Source: Actinotalea lenta | Lineage (GTDB): Bacteria; Actinomycetota; Actinomycetes; Actinomycetales; Cellulomonadaceae | Reading direction: 5' to 3' | Assembly (NCBI RefSeq): GCF_030586465.1 | Contig: NZ_JAUQYP010000002.1 | Coordinates: 190,279 to 254,278 of the forward strand | DNA: 64,000 nt | In this document: positions 8,907 to 16,732 of the stretch, piece by piece | Numbering within the stretch: the stretch's first letter is position 1 | Layout of the letters: each line of letters starts with the position of its first letter | Made by a program: the position numbers and the translations under genes | Notes under the pieces: model-generated | What the model was told of the DNA's origin: nothing | Seen by the model: the letters and a program-made list of their open reading frames with translations, nothing else | The model's database searches: none

Positions 8907-9707
8907 GTGACCGGACGCCACGACGCCGAGACCACCGATACGCGCGCAGGGACCGGTGGCGCCGACGCGCCGCACCGGCACGCGGCCGAGCACCTCGCGC
9001 CGCGCGGGGGGGTGCGGCTGGCGGGGGTGCGCAAGACGTACGGCGCGGGGGACAACGTCGTGCACGCCCTGGACGGCGTCGACCTCGAGCTCCCTGCCGG
9101 GTCGTTCACCGTGGTGCTCGGCCCCAGCGGCTCGGGCAAGACCACGATGCTCAACGTGGTGGGCGGCATCGAGCAGGCGACCGCAGGCACGGTCGAGGTG
9201 GCCGGCCAGGACATCTCGGGCCGCAGCCCGGTGGACCTGGCCGGGTTCCGGCGCGAGCACGTGGGGTTCGTCTTCCAGTTCTTCAACCTGGTCCCGACGC
9301 TGACGGCGCGGGAGAACGTGGAGATCATCGTCGAGCTCACGGGGGTGGGGCAGGCCAAGCGGGCGCCGGAGCTGCTGGCCCAGGTGGGGCTGGCCGAGCG
9401 CGCGGACCACTTCCCTGCCCAGCTGTCCGGCGGCCAGCAGCAGCGGGTGGCCATCGCCCGGGCCCTGGCCACCGACCCCGACCTGCTGCTCGCCGACGAG
9501 CCCACCGGCGCGCTCGACCTCACCACCGGCCGGCAGATCCTCGGTGTCCTGCTGGACCTGAACCGCGCCGGGCGCACGGTCGTGGTGGTCACGCACAACG
9601 CGTCCGTGGCTCAGATCGCCGACACCGTGGTCACCGTGGTCGACGGCAAGATCCGTTCGGTCGAGCACCAGGAGTCGCCGGCGGACGCCGAGGCGGTGTC
9701 CTGGTGA
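8907..9707 (+). CDS. ABC transporter ATP-binding protein (MacB/LolD type)
   Basis: A 266-residue ATPase. Walker [11 protein letters not shown]-loop [18 protein letters not shown], signature LSGGQQQR, Walker [13 protein letters not shown] and the H-loop VVVVTHN are all present. [10 protein letters not shown] is characteristic of the MacB/LolD/FtsE group that works with FtsX-type permeases. A roughly 35-residue low-complexity N-terminal extension precedes the domain. GTG start; overlaps the permease gene by 4 bp. Confidence 0.92.
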   Translation: MTGRHDAETTDTRAGTGGADAPHRHAAEHLAPRGGVRLAGVRKTYGAGDNVVHALDGVDLELPAGSFTVVLGPSGSGKTTMLNVVGGIEQATAGTVEVAGQDISGRSPVDLAGFRREHVGFVFQFFNLVPTLTARENVEIIVELTGVGQAKRAPELLAQVGLAERADHFPAQLSGGQQQRVAIARALATDPDLLLADEPTGALDLTTGRQILGVLLDLNRAGRTVVVVTHNASVAQIADTVVTVVDGKIRSVEHQESPADAEAVSW

Positions 9708-12034
9708 GTGCCTCGCTGCGCAAGGCCGTGCGGGACCTGCGGCGTCAGCGCACGCAGGTGTCCGCGGTGGCGCTGACCGTGCTGCTCGGCGTGATGATGT
9801 TCGTCGCCACCGGTGGCGCCTACCGCAACCTGTCCACGTCCTACCAGGGCACCTACCACCGGCTCGGGTTCGCGGACCTGGTCGCCACCGGCGCCGATGC
9901 GCAGGGGTTGGCCTCGGCGGCCCGTGCGGCCGGTGCGGGAGCGACCCGGGTGCGGACCGCCGTCGACGTGCCGATGACCCTGGACGGCACGCGGTTGTCC
10001 GGTCGGCTGCTGGGCACCACGGCCGACGCCCACGCCGCGGTCGACGACGTGCAGGTGGTGGACGGGCAGTACCTGTCTCCTGGTGACCCCACCGGGGTCC
10101 TGCTGGAGAAGCATGCCGCCGCCACGTTCGGGCTGGGCCCCGGCGACACGCTGACGATCGCCACCCCGAGCGGCTGGCAGACCGTCACGGTGCGCGGTGT
10201 CGTCGTCTCCCCGGAGTTCCTGTGGCCGGCGCGCAGCCGCCAGCAGGTGCTCGGCGACCCGCACTCCTTCGCCGTCGTGGTCGCGGCCCAGGCCCAGGTC
10301 GCCGCGTGGTCCGGGCAGCAGGCGAACGAGGCCCTCGTGCTCCTGGGCGGGGCGTCGCAGGACACGGTCAGCGCCGCGCTGCGCAGCGCGGGAGCGTCCG
10401 ACGTGCGCACCCAGGCGGACAACCCGTCCGACGCGGCCCTGACGCTGGACCTGGACGGGTTCAACGCGATGTCCAAGGCCTTCCCCCTGATGTTCCTCCT
10501 GGCCGCGGGTGTCGCCGCCTACGTGCTGCTGGCCAGGCGGGTGCTCTCCGAGCGCCCGGTCATCGGTGCGCTGATGGCGGCGGGTGCGCGACGCGGCCGG
10601 GTCGTGGGGCACTTCGTGCTCCAGGGCCTGCTGGTCGGTCTGGTGGGGTCGGTGCTCGGCACCGCCCTGGGCGCACCGTTGACCGTTCTGATCAGCCGTG
10701 CGTACACCACCGAGCTCGGCATCCCGGACACCGTCGTGACGGGTCACCCCGACCTCGCCGTGATCGGGGTGGCGCTCGGCGCGGTCGTCGGGGTGCTGGG
10801 CGCCGCGGTGCCGGCGTTCGTCGCCGCGCGCACCGTCCCGGCGGAGGCCATGCGCAACCAGGCGGCGCTGCCCCGCCCGGGGCGGTGGAGCCGCCTGGTG
10901 GCGCGGTGGCGCAGGCTGCCGGCGACGACCCGGATGGCGCTGCGCGACGTGGTCCGCAACCCGCGGCGGACCTTCGCGACCATGCTCGGGTCGGTGCTCG
11001 GCCTGGTCCTGGTGCTCGCGGCGGTGGGCATGATGACCTCGATGGTCGCCGCGCTGGACGAGCAGTACGGGACCGTGCAGCGCGAGGACGCCTCGATCGT
11101 CGTCGCGCCGGGCACCGCCTCCCACGTCGGTGCGCAGGTCTCGGCGCTGCCCGACGTCGCCGCGGTGGAGCAGGTGCTCGCGGCCCGGGTCACGGTGGCG
11201 TACCAGGGGTCGGGCTACGCGACCGACCTGCAGGGCTTCGACCCCGGGACGACGATGCACGGCTTCGTCACCGCCGCCGGCCCGGTCGCGCTGCCCGGCG
11301 ACGGGGTGCTCGCGGGCGCGGGGCTGGCCGACCGGCTCGGGGTCCGGGTCGGTGACACCCTCACGGTGCACGACTCCGCCGGGCAGGCCACGTCGGTGCG
11401 GCTGGCCGGCCTGCTGGACGAACCGCTGGGCACGATGCTCTACGGGACACCGGCCACGGTCCGCTCGCTGGCCTCGGACGCGAGCCCGGTGCTCCTGGTC
11501 CGGTTCGACGGCGGCCTGGGCACGGCGGCACGTGACCAGCTGCGCTCGACGATCACGGCGATGCCTGACGTCCTCGCCTACACCGACACCCGCGCGCTGC
11601 TGACCATGGTGCAGAGCTTCCTCGGGCTGTTCTGGGCCTTCGTCGGGGTGATCGTCGTGCTGGGCGGCGTGCTCGCACTGGCGGTGATCCAGGTGACGAT
11701 GTCCGTGAACCTGGTGGAGCGGACCACGGAGCTCGCGACGCTGCGAGCCGCGGGGGTGTCGGTGCGGCGCGCTGCGGGCGTGGTCGCGACCGAGAACATG
11801 GTGGCCACGGCACTCGGTCTGCCGATCGGCCTGGTCGCGGGCGTCCTCGCGGCGCGGTGGACGCTCGGCCTGTTCGGCACCGACATGTTCCACCTGAGTC
11901 TGAGCATCGGGTGGTGGGTGCTCGCCCTGGCCGGGCTGGGCGTGCTCGCGGCCGCCGGGGCGTCGCAGCTGCCCGCGGCGCGGTCGATCCGTCGCCTCGA
12001 CGTGGCCCGCGTGGTGCGCGAGCGCGCTGCCTGA
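9704..12034 (+). CDS. ABC transporter permease with two FtsX domains
   Basis: A 776-residue membrane protein, starting at GTGAG overlapping the ATPase stop. An N-terminal TM (VSAVALTVLLGVMMFVATGGA) is followed by a ~200-residue extracytoplasmic domain, three to four TMs (about 260-390, FPLMFLLAAGVAAYVLLARR), a second soluble domain after VVRNPRRTFATMLGSVLGLVLVLAAVGMM, and a final FtsX domain (about 645-770, with LVERTTELATLRAAG). This is the single-polypeptide, duplicated layout of actinobacterial MacB-like exporters of peptides, lipids or drugs. The substrate is unknown; it is probably controlled by the upstream TetR protein. Confidence 0.9.
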   Translation: MSASLRKAVRDLRRQRTQVSAVALTVLLGVMMFVATGGAYRNLSTSYQGTYHRLGFADLVATGADAQGLASAARAAGAGATRVRTAVDVPMTLDGTRLSGRLLGTTADAHAAVDDVQVVDGQYLSPGDPTGVLLEKHAAATFGLGPGDTLTIATPSGWQTVTVRGVVVSPEFLWPARSRQQVLGDPHSFAVVVAAQAQVAAWSGQQANEALVLLGGASQDTVSAALRSAGASDVRTQADNPSDAALTLDLDGFNAMSKAFPLMFLLAAGVAAYVLLARRVLSERPVIGALMAAGARRGRVVGHFVLQGLLVGLVGSVLGTALGAPLTVLISRAYTTELGIPDTVVTGHPDLAVIGVALGAVVGVLGAAVPAFVAARTVPAEAMRNQAALPRPGRWSRLVARWRRLPATTRMALRDVVRNPRRTFATMLGSVLGLVLVLAAVGMMTSMVAALDEQYGTVQREDASIVVAPGTASHVGAQVSALPDVAAVEQVLAARVTVAYQGSGYATDLQGFDPGTTMHGFVTAAGPVALPGDGVLAGAGLADRLGVRVGDTLTVHDSAGQATSVRLAGLLDEPLGTMLYGTPATVRSLASDASPVLLVRFDGGLGTAARDQLRSTITAMPDVLAYTDTRALLTMVQSFLGLFWAFVGVIVVLGGVLALAVIQVTMSVNLVERTTELATLRAAGVSVRRAAGVVATENMVATALGLPIGLVAGVLAARWTLGLFGTDMFHLSLSIGWWVLALAGLGVLAAAGASQLPAARSIRRLDVARVVRERAA

Positions 12035-12075
12035 GCCGGTGGGTCCGGTCCCATGCCGGATGCGGCCTGACCTGC

Positions 12076-12089
12076 GGGACCTTTGGCAC
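12076..12089 (+). promoter_or_regulatory. DosR/DevR-like box upstream of the cysteine-less TusA paralog
   Basis: GGGACCTTTGGCAC resembles the mycobacterial hypoxia box (GGGACC/T-N3-4-GGCCC) with mismatches in the right half. It lies about 85 bp before the GTG at 12174. Weak alone; of interest because similar elements recur at 12508 and 23813. Confidence 0.3.
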
Positions 12090-12173
12090 GTGCGGCCTGC
12101 TGCCGCCGGGGAACAGGGTGGACATCGAGGTCCTCGCAGCGTCGCGGGGACCGACCAGAAGGGGGAGAGGCCA

Positions 12174-12434
12174 GTGGCTGCACGCGCGAGTCGTCTCAAG
12201 GCGTTGGAGTGCGTCGCCGTGGTCGACACCAGGGGGCGTCGACGCCCCGGCCCTGTCCTCGCCGTCAAGCGCTCGATCCCGCAGGCTCCGCGCGGCGGGG
12301 TGCTCGAGGTCCTCGCGACGGACCGCAGCACGCTCGCGGAGCTGCCGTCGTGGACCGCGAAGGTCGGTCATGAGTACCTCGGTGCGTTCGAGGACGACGG
12401 CGACCTGCACCTGTTCGTCCGGCGTCTGGACTGA
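12174..12434 (+). CDS. TusA-like protein lacking the catalytic cysteine
   Basis: An 86-residue paralog of the TusA protein encoded 320 bp downstream; they align without gaps from VVDTRG/VVDARG through VLEVLATD and GHEYLGAFEDDG. In the sulfur-carrier motif the downstream copy has C24-P-G-P and this one has R24-P-G-P, so it cannot form a persulfide at that position; a different cysteine occurs at residue 13. GTG start at 12174 behind GGGGGAGAGG. Possible roles are a non-catalytic partner or decoy of the TusA/DsrE relay, or a decaying duplicate; the intact reading frame and good ribosome-binding site favour a retained role. Confidence 0.8.
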   Translation: MAARASRLKALECVAVVDTRGRRRPGPVLAVKRSIPQAPRGGVLEVLATDRSTLAELPSWTAKVGHEYLGAFEDDGDLHLFVRRLD

Positions 12435-12507
12435 GGGCCGGCGCCGCCGCGGCGGTCCGCGCGCGGGCGGCCGGCCCCTCTGGACCGGGTACGGCCGGGG
12501 GTATTGC

Positions 12508-12521
12508 GGGACCTCGGACCC
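12508..12521 (+). promoter_or_regulatory. DosR/DevR-like element (GGGACC-N3-GACCC)
   Basis: GGGACCTCGGACCC is one base from the ideal GGGAC-N4-GTCCC palindrome of DosR sites. The same GGGACC-N3-GACCC arrangement occurs in reverse orientation upstream of the hydrogenase operon (23813-23826). Inference from motif resemblance only. Confidence 0.4.
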
Positions 12522-12535
12522 GGCTCGTCCTCTAG

Positions 12536-12551
12536 TGTGACCTGGCTCACA
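12536..12551. promoter_or_regulatory. CRP/FNR-family (GlxR-type) binding site
   Basis: TGTGACCTGGCTCACA is a perfect TGTGA-N6-TCACA palindrome, the consensus of CRP and the actinobacterial GlxR/CRP regulators. It sits about 200 bp upstream of tusA in the only long intergenic region of the sulfur operon. Confidence 0.65.
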
Positions 12552-12554
12552 GTC

Positions 12555-12570
12555 ATACCCCAGGGGGTAG
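12555..12570. promoter_or_regulatory. CsoR/CstR-type operator upstream of tusA
   Basis: ATACCCCAGGGGGTAG contains TACCCC-AG-GGGGTA (12556-12569), a perfect 6-2-6 palindrome of the G-tract type bound by CsoR-family repressors. The CstR branch of that family senses persulfides and controls TusA/rhodanese operons, which fits the genes here. A near-identical palindrome lies in the hydrogenase promoter (23843-23856). Confidence 0.6.
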
Positions 12571-12757
12571 GGACGTTCGACCCGCGGCCCACAGCGCCCC
12601 CCGACCGAGGCTGAGTGCCATGAGAACGACGCACGAGGCACGGTCGGCGCACCGCGGCGCCCGTCCGGCCACGCCCGCGACGGCCTCCCTGCCCCCTCTG
12701 CTCCGTCACCGCCGTGGTGACGGCTGACCAGCACATTTACCGATCCCTGGAGGGACA
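12571..12757 (+). promoter_or_regulatory. tusA leader with small ORF and hairpin
   Basis: A long leader between the operators and tusA. It holds a 35-codon ORF at 12620-12727 (ATG with GAGG upstream; MRTTHEARSAHR to RRGDG, no cysteine) and a perfect 8-bp hairpin, CCGTCACC-gccgt-GGTGACGG (12703-12723), that overlaps the end of that ORF and lies 34 bp before the tusA ATG. This could be an attenuation or translational-control leader; whether the ORF is translated is uncertain. Confidence 0.35.
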
Positions 12758-13015
12758 ATGTCCGTCACTGTCGAGGAGCTCAAGGCCCTCACCGGAACCA
12801 CCGTGGTGGACGCTCGCGGCACCTCGTGCCCCGGCCCCATCCTCGCGGCCAAGAAGGCCGTCCGCGGCGTGTCCTCGGGCGCGGTCATGGAGGTCCTGGC
12901 CACCGACTCCGGGACGCTCAAGGACCTGCCCGCGTGGGCCAAGAAGATGGGTCACGAGTACCTGGGCCACTACGAGGACTCGGGCTACCTGCGCCTGTTC
13001 CTCAAGATGAAGTGA
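12758..13015 (+). CDS. tusA: TusA-family sulfur-carrier protein
   Basis: An 85-residue SirA/TusA-fold protein. The persulfide-carrying Cys24 is in the CPGP motif (VVDARGTSCPGPILAAKKA), followed by the conserved GAVMEVLATD strand and GHEYLGHYED. TusA proteins pass sulfane sulfur between rhodaneses, DsrE-type proteins and acceptor enzymes in the cytoplasm. ATG 12758 behind CTGGAGGGA. First gene of an operon with an MvhD-like subunit, a DsrE-like protein and HdrA/QmoC-like redox proteins, so it probably delivers or receives sulfur for that complex rather than serving tRNA thiolation. Confidence 0.93.
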   Translation: MSVTVEELKALTGTTVVDARGTSCPGPILAAKKAVRGVSSGAVMEVLATDSGTLKDLPAWAKKMGHEYLGHYEDSGYLRLFLKMK

Positions 13016-13020
13016 CGTCC

Positions 13021-13449
13021 ATGGGCCACGACGTCACCGGCGAGCCGATGCCCCGGATCCTGGTGTTCTCCACGAACAACATCTCGGACCCGGGCATCGA
13101 CCTCGCCGGCAGCCGGCACCTGCACTATCCCGCAACGGTCTCCGTGCTCCCGGTGCCGTGCTCCAGCGGCATCAAGCCCACCTGGATCCTGCACGCGCTC
13201 GCGACGGGCCAGGACGGGGTCTTCATCGCCTCGGACGGCGAGGAGTGCTCCTACCTGCCGGACTGTGCCGAGCGCACCGCGGGCATCGTCACGCGCGCTC
13301 AGGCGCTCATGGCCGAGCAGGGGTACGAGCCCCAGCGCCTCAAGATGGCCGCGGTCTGCTCGGTGTGCGCCGAGCCGTTCGCCAACTACATGCGTGAGTT
13401 CGCCGCCGCCCTCAACGAGCTCGGGCCTCGGCCCGTCCCGGTCGGCTGA
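13021..13449 (+). CDS. MvhD-like hydrogenase/Hdr delta subunit
   Basis: A 142-residue protein of the methyl-viologen-reducing hydrogenase delta (MvhD/FlpD) family, which relays electrons between a partner and HdrA through a [2Fe-2S] cluster. ILVFSTNNISDPGIDLAGSRHLHYP and VSVLPVPCSSGIKPTWILHALATGQDGVFIA match the fold. Cysteines are at 47, 76, 82, 113 and 116 (CSVCAEPF); the N-terminal CNWCSY cysteine pair of archaeal MvhD is replaced by STNNIS. In QmoB of sulfate reducers this domain is fused to the C-terminus of the HdrA-like part; here it is free. ATG at 13048 is an alternative start. Confidence 0.85.
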   Translation: MGHDVTGEPMPRILVFSTNNISDPGIDLAGSRHLHYPATVSVLPVPCSSGIKPTWILHALATGQDGVFIASDGEECSYLPDCAERTAGIVTRAQALMAEQGYEPQRLKMAAVCSVCAEPFANYMREFAAALNELGPRPVPVG

Positions 13450-13485
13450 CCCGCACTGCTCACTACCGGGAAGGGAACCCAAGAG

Positions 13486-13965
13486 GTGGAGTCGACGAAG
13501 AAGACGATCATCGTGTTCAGCGGTGATTTCGACAAGGTGATGGCCGCGTTCATCATCGCCAACGGCGCTGCCGCCATGGACGACGAGGTCGTCATGTTCT
13601 TCACGTTCTGGGGCCTCAACGCGCTCCGCAAGGACGCGCACGTGGCCGCACCGGACAAGACGTTCGTGCAGAAGATGTTCGGCGCGATGATGCCGCGCGG
13701 CCCCAAGAAGCTCTCGATGTCGAAGATGAACTTCGCGGGCATGGGACCCAAGCTCATGCAGCGCGAGATGAAGGCGCAGAACGTCATGTCGCTGCCCGAG
13801 CTCATCGAGACCGCGCGCGAGCAGGGCGTGAAGTTCATCGCGTGCACCATGTCGATGGACGTCATGGGCCTGACCAAGGACGAGCTGCTCGACGACATCG
13901 AGTACGCCGGCGTCGCCTCCTACCTGGGCGAGGCCGACGAGTCGAACGTCAACCTCTTCATCTGA
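13486..13965 (+). CDS. DsrE/DsrE2-like sulfur-transfer protein
   Basis: A 159-residue DsrE-fold protein of the DsrE2/peroxiredoxin-like branch: KKTIIVFSGDFDKVMAAFIIANGAAAMDDEVVMFFTFWGLNAL, then VKFIACTMSMDVMGLTKDEL. Its only cysteine, C120, is in the conserved ACTMSMDVMG motif and is the expected persulfide site. Met-rich centre (MMPRGPKKLSMSKMNFAGMG) as in this subfamily; a weak amphipathic helix could touch the membrane. Start GTG 13486 behind GGGAAGGG. DsrE proteins exchange sulfur with TusA, encoded two genes upstream. Confidence 0.9.
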   Translation: MESTKKTIIVFSGDFDKVMAAFIIANGAAAMDDEVVMFFTFWGLNALRKDAHVAAPDKTFVQKMFGAMMPRGPKKLSMSKMNFAGMGPKLMQREMKAQNVMSLPELIETAREQGVKFIACTMSMDVMGLTKDELLDDIEYAGVASYLGEADESNVNLFI

Positions 13966-13993
13966 GCCTGCTGGCGAGAGACGGAGCCACTCG

Positions 13994-16732
13994 ATGGACT
14001 ACGACGTCCTGGTGATCGGGAGCGGGATCGGCGGCATGGAGTCCGCGATCAAGCTCGGTGACATGGGCCACAAGGTGCTGCTGGTCGAGAAGGAGGCCAG
14101 CGTCGGCGGACGGATGATCCTGCTGTCCAAGGTCTTCCCGACGCTCGACTGCGCGAGCTGCATCTCCGGCCCGAAGATGTCCTCGACGATCAACCACCCG
14201 AACATCACCACGAAGACGTACTCCGAGGTCACGGGGATCAAGCGTCGGCCGGACGGACGCTTCACCGCGAGCGTGAAGGAGAAGTCGACGTTCGTGGACT
14301 GGGCGGCCTGCACCGGGTGCAGCGACTGCCAGACCGCGTGCACCGTCGCAGTACCTGACGAGTTCAACGCCGACCTCGCCGCACGCCGGGCCGCCTACAT
14401 CGCGTTCCCGCAGGCGGTTCCGAAGAAGGCCGTGCTCGACCGGGAGGGCACGTCGCCGTGCATCGGCGCCTGCCCGGCCGGCATCAAGGCGCACGGCTAC
14501 GTCTCGCTGGTGCGGTCCGGCAAGGACGAGGAGGCGTTCCAGCTGGTGCTGGACGCCACGCCGCTGGTCGGCACGCTCGGGCGGGCCTGCTACGCGCCCT
14601 GCGAGTCCGAGTGCACCCGGACCAAGCTCGAGGGTCCGGTGCCGATCCGGCTGATCAAGCGGTTCGCCGCGGACCAGCACTACGCCGCGCACGGCGAGAC
14701 GCCGTCCGGCCCGGCCGTCGAGGTCGCCGCGCCCAACGGCAAGAGGGTCGCCGTGGTCGGCTCCGGGCCCGCCGGTCTGACCGCCGCCTGGCAGCTCGCC
14801 CGCCAGGGGTACCAGGTCACGATCTTCGAGAAGCGCTCACAGCCGGGCGGGTTCCTGCGTCACGCGATCCCGTCCTACCGCCTGCCGCACGAGGTGGTCG
14901 ACGCGGACATCGCGAACCTCACCTCGATCGGCGTCGAGATCGAGTGCGACGCGAAGATCGACGACCTCGCCGCGCTCAAGGACTCCGGCTACGACGCCGT
15001 CGTGGTGGCCACCGGCACCCAGCACGCCACCCCGATGAACGTCCCGAACGAGGACGCCGCCGGGTCGGTCAACGGTCTGGACTTCCTCGCCGACGTCGCG
15101 AACGACAACGCGCCGGACCTCACGGGCAAGCGCGTCGTCGTGGTCGGCGGCGGCAACGTCGCGATGGACGCCGCGCGCGTCTCGCTGCGCCTGGGCGCGG
15201 CGGACGTCAAGGTCGTCTACCGCCGCACGCGTGCCGAGATGCCCGCGCACCACGTCGAGGCCGACGACGCCGAGGCCGAGGGGGCCCGGTTCGAGTTCCT
15301 GGTCACCCCGCTCGAGGTGCTCGCCACCGACGGGCACGTCACCGGCGTCCGGCTGCAGAAGATGCGGCTGGGCGAGCCCGACGCGTCGGGACGCCGCAGC
15401 CCCGAGCCGATCCAGGGGTCCGAGACCTCGGTCGCGTGCGACCTGGTCATCTCGACGATCGGCATGAGCCCGGACGCCACGCTGTACGAGAACGTGGTCA
15501 CCGTCGGGCGGGGCAAGCGCATCACGGTCGACCCGCACACGCTGCAGACCGAGGTGCCCTACCTGTTCGCCGCCGGCGACGTGGCCACCGGAGCCACGGA
15601 CATCACGCGGGCGATCGGTGCCGGCCGTCGTGCGGCCCACATGGTCGACCGGTGGGTCACCGGCCGGCCGCTGACCGGCTTCACCGCGCTGGACGACCGG
15701 CTCGACACGATCGGCCACGACACCGTGCTGTCCCGGCAGACCGCGTTCGGCCACCGCAACCCGATCAAGGGCGCCGTCGATCTCCAGAAGCTCCCGCGGG
15801 ACTTCCACGAGATCGAGTCGCCGCTGACCGAGACGGAGGCGCGGTCGGGCGCCGGCAGCTGCCTGGACTGCGGCGTGTGCTCGGAGTGCCAGGAGTGCGT
15901 GCACGCCTGCCCGGCGGACGCGATCCGGATGGACAAGCGGGACGTCGAGAACGAGTTCGACGTCGGTGCCGTGGTCGTCTCCACCGGCTACAAGCTGTTC
16001 GCGGCGGACAACAAGCCCGAGTACGGCTGGGGCAGGTACGCCAACGTCATCACCGGCATGCAGATGGACCGCCTCCTGGCCCCCACCCGGCCGTTCAACA
16101 CCGTGCTGCGGCCCGGCGACGGCAAGGTGCCCGAGCGGATCGCCTACATCTCCTGCACCGGTTCGCGCGACGCACAGGTGGGCAACCCGTTGTGCTCGAA
16201 GGTCTGCTGCATGTACTCGATCAAGCAGAACCAGCTGATCATGGGTGCCCTGCCGCTGGCCGACGTGACCATGCACTACATGGACATGCGGGCCGCCGGT
16301 AAGCGGTACGACGAGTTCTACGAGCAGGCCAAGGACATGGGCGCGCAGTACATCCGCGGCCGGGTGTCCAGGATCACCGAGAAGGAGAACGGTGACCTGG
16401 TCCTGCGGTACGAGGACACCGAGGGCACCGGCGAGATCGTCGAGGCCGAGTACGACCTCGTGGTCCTCGCGGTGGGCATCCAGCCCAACCGGGACGTCGA
16501 GCGGCTCTTCACCGACGAGCCGCTCGGCCTGGACGAGTACTTCTACGTCGCCGAGCCGAGCGAGGACCTCGACCCGGGGGTGACCGACGTGCCCGGCGTG
16601 TTCGTCGCCGGCACCGCGTCCGGCGCCAAGGACATCGTCGACACGATCGTGCACGCCGGGGCCGCGGTCGCGCAGGTCGCGGCGCACCTGGAGAAGGCCC
16701 AGCAGACCACGAAGGCAGAGGTCCTGGCATGA
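13994..16732 (+). CDS. HdrA/QmoA-like flavoprotein with inserted NfnL/GltD NAD(P)H module
   Basis: A 912-residue iron-sulfur flavoprotein. Residues 1-120 and 600-912 form an HdrA-type core: FAD motif GSGIGG (9-14), CASC (53-56), a Cys cluster at 107-117, a [4Fe-4S] segment CLDCGVCSECQECVHACP (623-640) and the HdrA signature CTGSRD...CSKVCC (721-739). Residues about 150-565 are an insertion resembling GltD/NfnL: CIGACPAGI, CYAPCESEC, a second FAD motif GSGPAG (256-261), an NAD(P) motif GGGNVA (385-390) and FAAGDVATG (525-533). Such a protein could couple NAD(P)H to the Hdr/Qmo electron path, with bifurcation possible. ATG 13994; overlaps the next gene by 4 bp. Confidence 0.88.
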   Translation: MDYDVLVIGSGIGGMESAIKLGDMGHKVLLVEKEASVGGRMILLSKVFPTLDCASCISGPKMSSTINHPNITTKTYSEVTGIKRRPDGRFTASVKEKSTFVDWAACTGCSDCQTACTVAVPDEFNADLAARRAAYIAFPQAVPKKAVLDREGTSPCIGACPAGIKAHGYVSLVRSGKDEEAFQLVLDATPLVGTLGRACYAPCESECTRTKLEGPVPIRLIKRFAADQHYAAHGETPSGPAVEVAAPNGKRVAVVGSGPAGLTAAWQLARQGYQVTIFEKRSQPGGFLRHAIPSYRLPHEVVDADIANLTSIGVEIECDAKIDDLAALKDSGYDAVVVATGTQHATPMNVPNEDAAGSVNGLDFLADVANDNAPDLTGKRVVVVGGGNVAMDAARVSLRLGAADVKVVYRRTRAEMPAHHVEADDAEAEGARFEFLVTPLEVLATDGHVTGVRLQKMRLGEPDASGRRSPEPIQGSETSVACDLVISTIGMSPDATLYENVVTVGRGKRITVDPHTLQTEVPYLFAAGDVATGATDITRAIGAGRRAAHMVDRWVTGRPLTGFTALDDRLDTIGHDTVLSRQTAFGHRNPIKGAVDLQKLPRDFHEIESPLTETEARSGAGSCLDCGVCSECQECVHACPADAIRMDKRDVENEFDVGAVVVSTGYKLFAADNKPEYGWGRYANVITGMQMDRLLAPTRPFNTVLRPGDGKVPERIAYISCTGSRDAQVGNPLCSKVCCMYSIKQNQLIMGALPLADVTMHYMDMRAAGKRYDEFYEQAKDMGAQYIRGRVSRITEKENGDLVLRYEDTEGTGEIVEAEYDLVVLAVGIQPNRDVERLFTDEPLGLDEYFYVAEPSEDLDPGVTDVPGVFVAGTASGAKDIVDTIVHAGAAVAQVAAHLEKAQQTTKAEVLA

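Noticed and set aside
9611-12331. A 900-codon frame on the minus strand opposite the ABC permease
   Set aside because: Low-complexity His/Arg/Gly composition, no ribosome-binding site, and it fully covers the well-supported permease gene.
12620-12727. Cysteine-rich sulfur-responsive leader peptide of actinobacteria
   Set aside because: The ORF begins MRT like some leaders but contains no cysteine, so that known class does not fit; kept only as an uncertain leader ORF.
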